A stretch of DNA of 20,008 nt. Origin: a virus. The DNA lies in IMG/VR virus record IMGVR_UViG_3300030693_000034, positions 1 to 20,008 of that record, one strand, 5' to 3'. Positions 14,689-20,008 of the stretch are shown piece after piece. The notes beneath the pieces are model-generated. The model did not search any database, was not told where the DNA came from, and saw only the letters and a list, made by a program, of their open reading frames with translations. A program made the position numbers and the translations under genes. Positions within the stretch are counted from its first letter, which is position 1, and the number at the start of each line of letters is the position of its first letter.

Positions 14689-14909
14689 TATGCAAGCTCC
14701 GCAAGCACGGAGACGAGAGCAGCATGATTAGCTGAGTCACCACCGCTCGACGGGTACACAGAGATGATCTGAGACATAACTACCTTGAGTTCGGCGACGT
14801 GCTGCTTTGCCAGAGACACCAGCGCGTTGACATCGATTGCCAGTGCCGACATCGCGGTCTTGGACGACGCGGTCGTTACGATCGCGTTGAGGTCCGTCAT
14901 TACAGTCAT
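14688..14909 (-). CDS. Small helical phage protein, 73 aa
   Basis: The frame is open up to 15038, but the upstream part is a shadow of the preceding gene; ATG 14909 (MTVMTDLNAIVTTASSKTAM) has AAGGA about 9-10 bases ahead and lies just after the previous stop. Two helices (VNALVSLAKQHVAELKVVM and the end) flank PSSGGDSANHA. The PSxG..SxN pattern and length resemble the 74-aa protein at 10130-10354. Function unknown. Confidence 0.65.
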   Translation of the reverse strand: MTVMTDLNAIVTTASSKTAMSALAIDVNALVSLAKQHVAELKVVMSQIISVYPSSGGDSANHAALVSVLAELA

Positions 14910-14920
14910 ATTGTGATTCC

Positions 14921-15235
14921 TTACGCGGCGACGACGAGAACGTCGAAGGTGCCGGCGGGCAGCGTGGTCGCGGCGAGCAGCGGCGCCAGGTTGACCGTGA
15001 AGCCGAAGGTCGTCTTCGCGGAGATCCAGGCGATGCACGCCTGATAGTTCGTCACGATGACTTGGAACGTGGGCGGTAGCGCTTCGGCGAAGGTCACGAC
15101 AGTCGAGACCGTCTGGCCGGCGCCGCCGCCAATCAGGTTTGCAACTGCGAGCTGCTGGCCGAAGACCATTCGATCGGTAAAGTCCGGGGTGCTGGAACCG
15201 TCGATAACAGCAGTGACCCGCTTATTGATAGCCAT
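14921..15235 (-). CDS. Small beta-rich structural protein, unknown
   Basis: A 104-aa protein beginning MAINKRVTAVIDGSSTPDFT. The middle and end (AGQTVSTVVTFAEALPPTF, QVIVTNYQACIAWISAKTTF, GFTVNLAPLLAATTLPAGTF) are alternating beta strands with few charges, as in small decoration or spike proteins. It follows the portal by five bases with a weak ribosome site, so coupling to the portal is likely. Head decoration is possible from position between portal and capsid, not proven. Confidence 0.65.
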   Translation of the reverse strand: MAINKRVTAVIDGSSTPDFTDRMVFGQQLAVANLIGGGAGQTVSTVVTFAEALPPTFQVIVTNYQACIAWISAKTTFGFTVNLAPLLAATTLPAGTFDVLVVAA

Positions 15236-15240
15236 GTGGC

Positions 15241-16596
15241 TTAATCCTTCTTGGATGTTTTGGGTTTGGTCTTAGTGGTCTTGCTGCCACTAGACAGATT
15301 CTTGTCGTCGACCTGTGCGGCGCCGCGCGCAGCCTGTATTGCGATGTCGACATCGGCCTTGAGCATGTCCGAGAATGGATTGGTGCTCGGCGGCTGGCCG
15401 CGCTTCTCTCGGTACTGGTTCGGTGTGATAGCGTTGTTCTCGTATTCTATGCCGAACACTTCAGCGAGGTTTAGCTCGTCGTCGGACTCGATGCCCTTGA
15501 AGCGAAACTCAAGCTGAGAGAAGCCGAGCTTGGCGTGAAGAGCTTCGCGAGTGATGTGCGAAGCCATCAAATGCGCGACGGGCTTAATAGCCTGCCGACG
15601 ATCGCGATCCTCGGACGTCTCGGAAGTGTTGCGATTGACGTCGCGCTCGAGGCCGAGGTTCTGCGGACTGATATCGAAAGCCGTTGCCAGCTCGCGGATC
15701 AGGAATTCCTGGTACTGGAGATAGAGCCCGTCGTCGCCTTCGGGGAACAGCTTCATCACCGACGGGCCGCGGGCCTTCTCGGCGCCGGCCATGCCTGTGA
15801 TCGGCATAACACCCTGGCCTTCGACCTCGTTGCGCCAGTAGCTGCGGAACGCCCCAAGCGTTTCGGCCGTAGCGCCCTCGCCGAGATCGAGCAGGATAGA
15901 CGGTCGAGAGTTGGTGGCGACGTTGCCGGCGAACTCGCCGACGCCCAGGATCCTCGAAATCGTATTGAACGCGATCTCGAGCGGGCCATGACCGAACGGC
16001 GTCGCGGTCGACGGGTTCGGCCGGATGTACATCAGCTCGTCGTTGCGCAGCGGGATCATTTCTGAGTTGGACCCCGTGAAGGATCCGTAGCCGACGACTT
16101 GGACGTAACGGGCTTCGTTTAGCCCTCCGGACCAACCGGGATAGATTTGAATAGTGAGGCCGTCGACCGGCCACATCCAGAGCGGACGCAGAGGGTTTCC
16201 GCTGTCCTGCATCTCGATTGCGCCGGCGCCGAGGAGAATGTCTTCGGCTACCTGTTCGAATAGCGTTCGCGCACTATCATCACCGTTCGGATGATCGATG
16301 CAGTATGAAGCGACTTCGATCTGACGCTGCAGTTCACTGTTGGGATGCAGACCATCCGACGGTACGATCTCCCATTCCAGCATCGCGATCGGGTTCTTGA
16401 TCGAATTGATGGCGCGACGCGCGTACGGATTGAGAGAGAACCACCGAAGATTCCGCGGCGTCGGTTTGTAGGCAAGCTTCTTGGCGCTTCCGATGTTGTT
16501 CTGTGGAATTAGATTCGGGAACGCTATGGTGTCGCGGTGCGGCTCCTGCTTACGCCGCCCTGGGCGACCGCCCTTGAAGATATCGAGCAGCGCCAT
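15241..16596 (-). CDS. Portal protein, HK97 type
   Basis: The 451-aa portal forms the dodecameric ring at one head vertex through which DNA enters and to which the neck docks. Recognisable parts: RWFSLNPYARRAINSIKN near residue 51 (typical helix after the N-terminal arm), VAEDILLGAGAIEM near 116, MWPVDGLTIQIYPG near 141, FGHGPLEIAFNTISRILG in the stem region, and FDISPQNLGLERDVNRNT in the wing, then KPVAHLMASHI. The C-terminal tail (KTTKTKPKTSKKD) is very basic and probably DNA-facing. It follows the terminase by six bases. Length is normal for this family. Confidence 0.9.
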   Translation of the reverse strand: MALLDIFKGGRPGRRKQEPHRDTIAFPNLIPQNNIGSAKKLAYKPTPRNLRWFSLNPYARRAINSIKNPIAMLEWEIVPSDGLHPNSELQRQIEVASYCIDHPNGDDSARTLFEQVAEDILLGAGAIEMQDSGNPLRPLWMWPVDGLTIQIYPGWSGGLNEARYVQVVGYGSFTGSNSEMIPLRNDELMYIRPNPSTATPFGHGPLEIAFNTISRILGVGEFAGNVATNSRPSILLDLGEGATAETLGAFRSYWRNEVEGQGVMPITGMAGAEKARGPSVMKLFPEGDDGLYLQYQEFLIRELATAFDISPQNLGLERDVNRNTSETSEDRDRRQAIKPVAHLMASHITREALHAKLGFSQLEFRFKGIESDDELNLAEVFGIEYENNAITPNQYREKRGQPPSTNPFSDMLKADVDIAIQAARGAAQVDDKNLSSGSKTTKTKPKTSKKD

Positions 16597-16602
16597 GGTG
16601 CC

Positions 16603-17940
16603 TCATGCGAAAAAGAATGTTGAGGCGGAATCGCTGAGCATCAGCTCAGTGAGCGCCCAGACCATCGCGTCCAATCGGTCAGGCGAGTAGCCTGCCGTCG
16701 AGCGGTCAAAATCCTGAGTGAAGGCGCACATCTGATCTTCGAGCTGAGAGAACCCCCCAACGTGATGGACGCGGCCCTGTTCATAGAGTGCGCTGATTGG
16801 TTCGGCCCGAATGGCCTTGCCGCGCGAGGCGTGAACGCCTTTGTATGCGACGTTAGAATTGACGGCGCGGATCGTGTTCTCGATCATATCGCCGCCGTTG
16901 TTGGTCTCGCCGATGATCCGGTCACCACCCAGAGCTGCGTACATCCGGCATGCTAGGGTGGCCCATTCGTTCGGCTGAAGAACTCCGGACGTGTCCTGGA
17001 GGACGTATCCGTGTCCATCATATCCGAGACCGGCCGCGATGATTCCGGTTTCGTCGGCGTCTTCGCCGGACGTCATAGCGGGATCGATCGCGATTACGAT
17101 CCTCCGGAGTGGAGGCACTTGATTAGCGTGGATACGCAATTCATCCAGCTTCTCTCGTGTCCACATGGCTCCGGGGACGTCGTCGAGCATCTCGGCGTAA
17201 ATCTCTTGCTTACCGAGACGAGTGCCTTCGTATTTGCGTTTGATGGTCTCGATGAATTGCTTCGCGAGATTGTTTGCGTTCTCCAAAGTGGATCCACGCG
17301 TGATGACCGTGAACGGATCCTTGATGATGTCTTTCAACAAACCAATAGGTCTCGGCGTCGTTGACACCAACACCTGTGGATTGGATCCGAGACGAAGACC
17401 AAACTGCAATTGATCCCAGCTATCCTGCGCGTACTGCCATTTCGCCAGCTCATCGCACCATGCCGCGGAATGTTGAGGACCGCGGAGCTGGTCCGGCTCT
17501 GAGCCGTTGTAGATCGAGGCAACACATCCATTCGGCCAGGTGAGCCTTCGCTTGGAAGGCTCGTATAACGGCATGAAATCTTTGGGGTGGACCTGCAATA
17601 GGCCCGAACCTTCGGTCGACAACTTCCCGTCGCCGATCATAACGTCGCGCGCGTCTTTGGCGGTTTCGGCGATGATCGCGATGTGCGAATGCTTTCCACC
17701 AGACAGTGGCGTCGAGCCGCATGCTAGGGATCTCACCCACTCAGCGCCGGTGCGCGTCTTACCGAAACCGCGGCCGGCGAGAACTAACCACGTATTCCAG
17801 TCCATGCCATTAGGCAGCGTCTTTGGGGCGAACTGATTCTGCCGACCCCACATTTCCCAGGCGTAGGCAAAGTCGAGACGTTCTTCGTCCGACAGCTTAG
17901 CTAGGTAGTCCTCCCGGACTTCCTTCGGCCAGGTCGCCAT
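16603..17940 (-). CDS. terL: Terminase large subunit
   Basis: The DNA-packaging motor ATPase and nuclease. I use ATG 17940 (MATWPKEVREDYLAKL), giving 445 aa; an open frame extends to 18123 but is a shadow of the small subunit, with which TerL overlaps by 44 bases. The Walker A motif is AGRGFGKT at 55-62, Walker B with catalytic Glu is WCDE at 161-164, and motif III is VSTTPRP around 192-198. The nuclease domain shows D286 (IVIAIDPAMTSGEDADETGI), E345 (GETNNGGDM) and D421/D424 (SPDRLDAMVWAL), the usual acidic metal-binding set. Packaging strategy (cos or pac) cannot be read from this alone. Confidence 0.92.
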   Translation of the reverse strand: MATWPKEVREDYLAKLSDEERLDFAYAWEMWGRQNQFAPKTLPNGMDWNTWLVLAGRGFGKTRTGAEWVRSLACGSTPLSGGKHSHIAIIAETAKDARDVMIGDGKLSTEGSGLLQVHPKDFMPLYEPSKRRLTWPNGCVASIYNGSEPDQLRGPQHSAAWCDELAKWQYAQDSWDQLQFGLRLGSNPQVLVSTTPRPIGLLKDIIKDPFTVITRGSTLENANNLAKQFIETIKRKYEGTRLGKQEIYAEMLDDVPGAMWTREKLDELRIHANQVPPLRRIVIAIDPAMTSGEDADETGIIAAGLGYDGHGYVLQDTSGVLQPNEWATLACRMYAALGGDRIIGETNNGGDMIENTIRAVNSNVAYKGVHASRGKAIRAEPISALYEQGRVHHVGGFSQLEDQMCAFTQDFDRSTAGYSPDRLDAMVWALTELMLSDSASTFFFA

Positions 17941-18511
17941 TATCTCGCCCTTCGACGAGTTGGCTGTCAGCTTTGATTTCAGCGAAGGCGGCGCCGGGGT
18001 CGACGACGGAGAAGGTCCCGTCGATGACGGGGAGTCCTTCTTCCCCAGCAACGGGCCCAGCGAGTCGTCGTTCGATTTCGTCGAACTTGGCGGAGATTCG
18101 TTCGCCTGCACTGATGAGTTCAATTTTCACGTCCACGGTTGAATGAGTGTCGACCGGCTTGTCGAATTGACCGAGGACGTGCTTCGACAGGTGCATTGTC
18201 ATATTGACAGCGGGGCCGCCCTCACCTTCCGCGTGCCGCTGCTGCAGCATCCGAAGGTTGACCTTGCCGATCTCTCGGCCACGCTCGATCGTTTCGGCGA
18301 AGACCGGATCTTCCTTGATCTTCAGACCGAAGGTGCGCGCCGACATGCCCAGGATTGCGGCCATCTCCTGGTTCGTGCATTGCATCATCGCCATGCGCTC
18401 GAGGGATGGAAGCTTCACTTCTTTTTTGGGCCGACCGACTTTCTTCGGGCCGACCTTGGCGACCGAGCGTCTCCGACGGTTCTTCTCCGCGGTGGTTAGT
18501 TTGGCGACCAT
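17897..18511 (-). CDS. terS: Terminase small subunit
   Basis: A 204-aa DNA-recognition subunit. A very basic N-terminus (KNRRRRSVAKVGPKKVGRPK) is followed by a helix-turn-helix at about 45-67 (CTNQEMAAILGMSARTFGLK), then the oligomerisation helices (FAETIERGREIGKVNLRML, QQRHAEGEGGPAVNMTMHLS). The remaining C-terminal half is acidic and probably flexible (GPVAGEEGLPVIDGTFSVVD) and may bind TerL. Its ATG shares bases with the cold-shock stop (TGATG), and its end overlaps terL. Assignment comes from the HTH-plus-helix pattern and from the adjacent terL. Confidence 0.85.
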   Translation of the reverse strand: MVAKLTTAEKNRRRRSVAKVGPKKVGRPKKEVKLPSLERMAMMQCTNQEMAAILGMSARTFGLKIKEDPVFAETIERGREIGKVNLRMLQQRHAEGEGGPAVNMTMHLSKHVLGQFDKPVDTHSTVDVKIELISAGERISAKFDEIERRLAGPVAGEEGLPVIDGTFSVVDPGAAFAEIKADSQLVEGRDNGDLAEGSPGGLPS

Positions 18512-18720
18512 CAGGCCACCAAGGATACGTCTGCAGCTTTGAAGCCGTTGCCCTTCTCGGCAGATACGAGTTCGTACCGGACGGCCTGGTCGGGGAGCAG
18601 AACGTTGAGGGACCGAACCAGTGCGGTCCTATGGACGAACACTTCGTCGCCGCCATCATCCGGAGCGATGAAGCCGAAGCCCTTTGCGTCCGAGAAGAAT
18701 TTAACTTTTCCTGTAGCCAC
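18511..18720 (-). CDS. Cold-shock domain protein
   Basis: A 69-aa CspA-type RNA/DNA-binding protein. I start at GTG 18720 because AAGGA stands 8 bases ahead and the resulting (M)ATGKVKFFSD is the normal family N-terminus; an in-frame TTG at 18741 would add seven residues (MILRTNS). The two RNA-binding motifs are clear: RNP1 as KGFGFI at 13-18 and RNP2 as VFVH at 27-30. These proteins melt RNA structure and can act as transcription antiterminators in E. coli (CspA, CspC and CspE). Here the stop overlaps the terS start as TGATG, so expression is coupled to packaging genes. Phage-carried, or host-derived and kept. Confidence 0.88.
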   Translation of the reverse strand: MATGKVKFFSDAKGFGFIAPDDGGDEVFVHRTALVRSLNVLLPDQAVRYELVSAEKGNGFKAADVSLVA

Positions 18721-19107
18721 TGAGTTGGTCCTTAAAATCAACCTCGCAGTGAGTGATAGACACTTGGCCTATAACTCACGCGAAGGAACGGAAAGGACGC
18801 AAGCCTTTGGCCCCAACTTCACGAAGGGGTTATCCCGCTGCAATTCGGGGCCGGGTCTTTGGGCCGGGCTAGGCTCTGCGTCGAATGGGTTGAAGATTCC
18901 TGGGTAACTATTCGTCCAGCGACATCTTCAATGTGGATGGTAGAAGAGAACTGCCAGCGACCCACACACGGTGAGCTTTCTGATAGTCGCGACTATCAGC
19001 TATCGTTCGGTGAGAAGCGTTGCCGCCGGTCCCCGTGTAGTCCAACAGATTGTTCCATCCAGAGATGGTCTGCCTTCATCCTACGTTCCGCGCTGGATCA
19101 GTTTAGT
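18721..19107 (-). other. Intergenic stretch between tRNA and cold-shock gene
   Basis: About 390 bp without a convincing gene. It holds the perfect palindrome at 18980-18999 and several GC-rich segments (CCCGGCCCAAAGACCCGGCCCC around 18848-18868 on the minus strand is a direct repeat of CCCGGCCC). A 27-codon minus-strand frame at 18996-19079 starts MKADHLWMEQSV but has no good ribosome site. I see no promoter that meets consensus. It may be a long 5' leader of the cold-shock mRNA, as some csp genes have. Confidence 0.5.
18980..18999. repeat. Perfect 20-bp palindrome
   Basis: CTGATAGTCG followed by its exact reverse complement CGACTATCAG. No T-tract follows on either strand, so it is not an intrinsic terminator. 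Symmetry and length fit a dimeric repressor/operator site, or an RNA hairpin 3' of the tRNA. The site lies alone in the gap between tRNA and cold-shock gene. Confidence 0.8.
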
Positions 19108-19185
19108 TGGTTGCGGCGGGTCGGATTTGAACCGACGACCTTCTGGTTATGAGCCAGACGAGCTACCGGGCTGCTCCACCCCGCA
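19108..19185 (-). tRNA. tRNA-Met(CAU), initiator-like, acceptor stem with a bulge
   Basis: The minus strand reads TGCGGGG, a D arm GAGC..GCTC, an anticodon arm TCTGG-CTCATAA-CCAGA, variable loop AGGTC, T arm GTCGG-TTCAAAT-CCGAC, and the 3' end with encoded CCA. Anticodon CAT. The D arm with A11:T24 and the general body match bacterial initiator tRNAs. Unlike E. coli fMet, position 1 pairs with 72 (T-A), and the anticodon stem has TGG/CCA where fMet has GGG/CCC. The 3' acceptor strand is CCGCCGCA, eight bases opposite seven, so one G must bulge out. That could be a sequencing insertion, a decayed tRNA or a true variant. Confidence 0.85.
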
Positions 19186-19195
19186 ATATTTTGTA

Positions 19196-19354
19196 CTAAC
19201 CGCCACCACCGGTGTCGGTGTCGCTTACCTGGGCGGACGTATCCGGATTGGCAGCCATGTCGGCGTCAAGCTCAGCCTGGGTCGGCTCGACGGGATTCAT
19301 TTCGCTCGGGTCGGTGTCGCCGCCGAAGGTCGAGGGGTCTTTAGGATCGGTCAT
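19196..19354 (-). CDS. Very acidic 52-aa protein, unknown
   Basis: Begins MTDPKDPSTFGGDTDPSEMN and ends SDTDTGGGG. It has twelve Asp/Glu and one Lys, no hydrophobic core, and is probably disordered. AGGAG is 8 bases before the ATG, an excellent ribosome site, and the ATG overlaps the previous stop as ATGA, so I call it a real gene. Acidic, Gly-tailed small proteins of phages can act as DNA mimics or protein inhibitors, but nothing here shows this. The stop lies 10 bases before the tRNA. Confidence 0.72.
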   Translation of the reverse strand: MTDPKDPSTFGGDTDPSEMNPVEPTQAELDADMAANPDTSAQVSDTDTGGGG

Positions 19355-19545
19355 TTTGATTCTCCTGTGAGGGGTTGGTTGGATAAACGTTTGGCGTTCT
19401 TCCGAGAACGTTTCTCGATGGCCGCCTGGATGCGCTCCGCCCTGCCTGGAGCGTAGGCTCGCTTCATCGCGGCTTGGATGGCTCGGAATTGTTTGCGCGT
19501 CAGTGGGGCTGTCTGTGGCACCCTGGGCATGTTCATCGGATACAT
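19351..19545 (-). CDS. Small basic helical protein, 64 aa, unknown
   Basis: I start at ATG 19545 (MYPMNMPRVPQTAPLTRKQF), which overlaps the previous stop as TGATG; the frame is open farther upstream (19611) but within the preceding gene. Residues 15-55 are helical and basic (FRAIQAAMKRAYAPGRAERI, QAAIEKRSRKNAKRL), suggesting nucleic-acid or protein binding. Stop overlaps the next ATG as ATGA. No family recognised. Confidence 0.6.
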   Translation of the reverse strand: MYPMNMPRVPQTAPLTRKQFRAIQAAMKRAYAPGRAERIQAAIEKRSRKNAKRLSNQPLTGESK

Positions 19546-19748
19546 CAGCGAACAGACAGCAGTGGAGCTGGAGCCAGACAATCCTTCGAATGACCTTCGG
19601 GACCGCCCCATAGGTGCGTAGCCATGATCTGATGCAGAATGGTCAGTCGCTTAAATCCCTGATACCAACCGTACCGTTCGATGACTGCACTGGCCTCGCG
19701 TGAAGCCCGTTCGTAGGATAGTCCGCGATATTCCGGATATTCCATCAT
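19545..19748 (-). CDS. Small protein, 67 aa, unknown
   Basis: Begins MMEYPEYRGLSYERASREAS (two adjacent ATG codons at 19748 and 19745) with a weak AGG ahead. The middle has VIERYGWYQGFKRLTILHQI and HLWGGPEGHSKDC. Mainly helical, aromatic-rich, cytoplasmic-looking. The stop overlaps the next ATG as TGATG. The frame upstream of 19748 overlaps the membrane-protein gene. Unknown family. Confidence 0.55.
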   Translation of the reverse strand: MMEYPEYRGLSYERASREASAVIERYGWYQGFKRLTILHQIMATHLWGGPEGHSKDCLAPAPLLSVR

Positions 19749-19755
19749 GGTCGAC

Positions 19756-19771
19756 CTGTCTGTCTGTCTGT
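19756..19771. repeat. Short CTGT microsatellite
   Basis: Four copies of CTGT in the gap between two small genes, reaching the first base of the stop codon of the 46-aa gene. A related GACAGACAG string lies near the right edge of the window. Confidence 0.6.
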
Positions 19772-19911
19772 TACGGATAGAAGTGGATCGTCGAGATCTC
19801 GTAGAGAGCCATGATGCCGACGAAGACGATGGCACACCCGACGACGACCATGCTCTGCCAGACCCACGCGAGATCGGACGGTTTCTTATTCAAGCCAAAG
19901 TTGCGGGTCAT
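19771..19911 (-). CDS. Single-pass membrane protein, 46 aa
   Basis: Begins MTRNFGLNKKPSDLAWVWQS, then a hydrophobic segment at about 21-37 (MVVVGCAIVFVGIMALY) and a short tail EISTIHFYP. The basic N-terminus should remain in the cytoplasm, with the short tail outside. GAGGA is about 9 bases upstream, and the ATG overlaps the previous stop as ATGA. Small one-pass phage proteins include holins, antiholins and envelope modifiers; no lysis partner is visible here, so I do not name one. Confidence 0.65.
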   Translation of the reverse strand: MTRNFGLNKKPSDLAWVWQSMVVVGCAIVFVGIMALYEISTIHFYP

Positions 19912-20008
19912 TTGCGGAGATCCTCATAGCGCCAGGCGTATTCCGAATTCTTGTCAACGAGGAGCTGGAGTCGCGTGATCTCGTTGATGGCATCCCGACA
20001 GACAGAGG
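19908..20008 (-). CDS. Partial gene at right edge, unknown
   Basis: The 3' end of a gene whose start lies beyond the window. Visible residues include RDAINEITRLQLLVDKNSEY and end WRYEDLRK, probably a helix or coiled coil. Its TGA overlaps the next ATG as ATGA, the same coupling seen along this cluster. Function cannot be inferred. Confidence 0.5.
   Translation of the reverse strand, partial: SVCRDAINEITRLQLLVDKNSEYAWRYEDLRK

Noticed and set aside
16603-18123. Longer 506-aa start for the large terminase
   Set aside because: The added 61 residues are a Ser/Pro-rich shadow of the small terminase; ATG 17940 gives a normal TerL N-terminus.
18980-18999. Intrinsic terminator at the 20-bp palindrome
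   Set aside because: No T-tract follows on either strand, so I list it only as a palindrome.
18996-19079. 27-codon open frame downstream of the tRNA
   Set aside because: No convincing ribosome site, ends inside the palindrome, and no recognisable sequence; kept only as a note.
18859-19152. Plus-strand open frame ending in a GFEPTTFWL-type sequence
   Set aside because: This C-terminus is the well-known spurious translation of a tRNA read on the opposite strand; it overlaps the tRNA-Met.
1-20008. CRISPR array, insertion sequence or integrase
   Set aside because: No regularly spaced direct repeats with unique spacers, no transposase or recombinase frame, and no terminal inverted repeats seen on either strand.

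Overview
This window is part of a double-stranded DNA tailed phage (or prophage) genome. Every gene I can support lies on the minus strand, so transcription runs from high to low coordinates. The gene set covers a terminase pair, an HK97-type portal, a maturation protease with scaffold, a major capsid protein, neck genes, a contractile-tail sheath and a tube gene, so the virion should be a myovirus. I see no integrase, repressor, replication or lysis gene. The base composition is fairly GC-rich, and the neck and fibre proteins resemble those I associate with phages of Alphaproteobacteria such as Rhizobiales. The host assignment is inference only.

Layout in transcription order. Region 1 (20008-19196) holds five tiny genes, mostly linked by ATGA or TGATG stop-start overlaps: a partial gene, a one-pass membrane protein, two unknowns and a very acidic 52-aa protein. 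Region 2 (19185-18721) holds an initiator-like tRNA-Met(CAU) with encoded CCA and then a gap of about 390 bp containing a perfect 20-bp palindrome. Region 3 (18720-15241) is cold-shock protein, small terminase, large terminase and portal, with the cold-shock stop codon overlapping the terminase start. Region 4 (15235-12084) is three small structural or unknown genes, a protease-scaffold fusion with a second in-frame start for a free scaffold, and the major capsid protein followed by a strong intrinsic terminator. Region 5 (11960-10130) is four connector or accessory genes, including a probable head-tail adaptor.

Region 6 (10120-4658) is a block of Gly/Ser/Thr/Ala-rich proteins: a Gp80-like fibre protein, a 589-aa beta-helix-like protein, a protein built from a duplicated domain, two small unknowns, and a 396-aa protein with about fifteen 20-residue repeats and no Asp or Glu over about 320 residues. 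Region 7 (4649-2960) is neck/tail-completion genes, including a fibre-tail adaptor (Gp77-like) protein. Region 8 (2892-1) is the sheath, enlarged by two copies of an inserted domain, the tail tube gene, whose frame is broken near its 5' end, and the start of one more gene.

The genes fit one assembly pathway: DNA packaging, procapsid, head completion, neck and fibres, then contractile tail. The most unusual points are the acid-free 20-residue repeat protein, the repeated terminator-plus-Shine-Dalgarno module in front of both sheath and tube genes, the tube frameshift, the initiator-like phage tRNA with a bulged acceptor stem, and the cold-shock gene coupled to the terminase genes.
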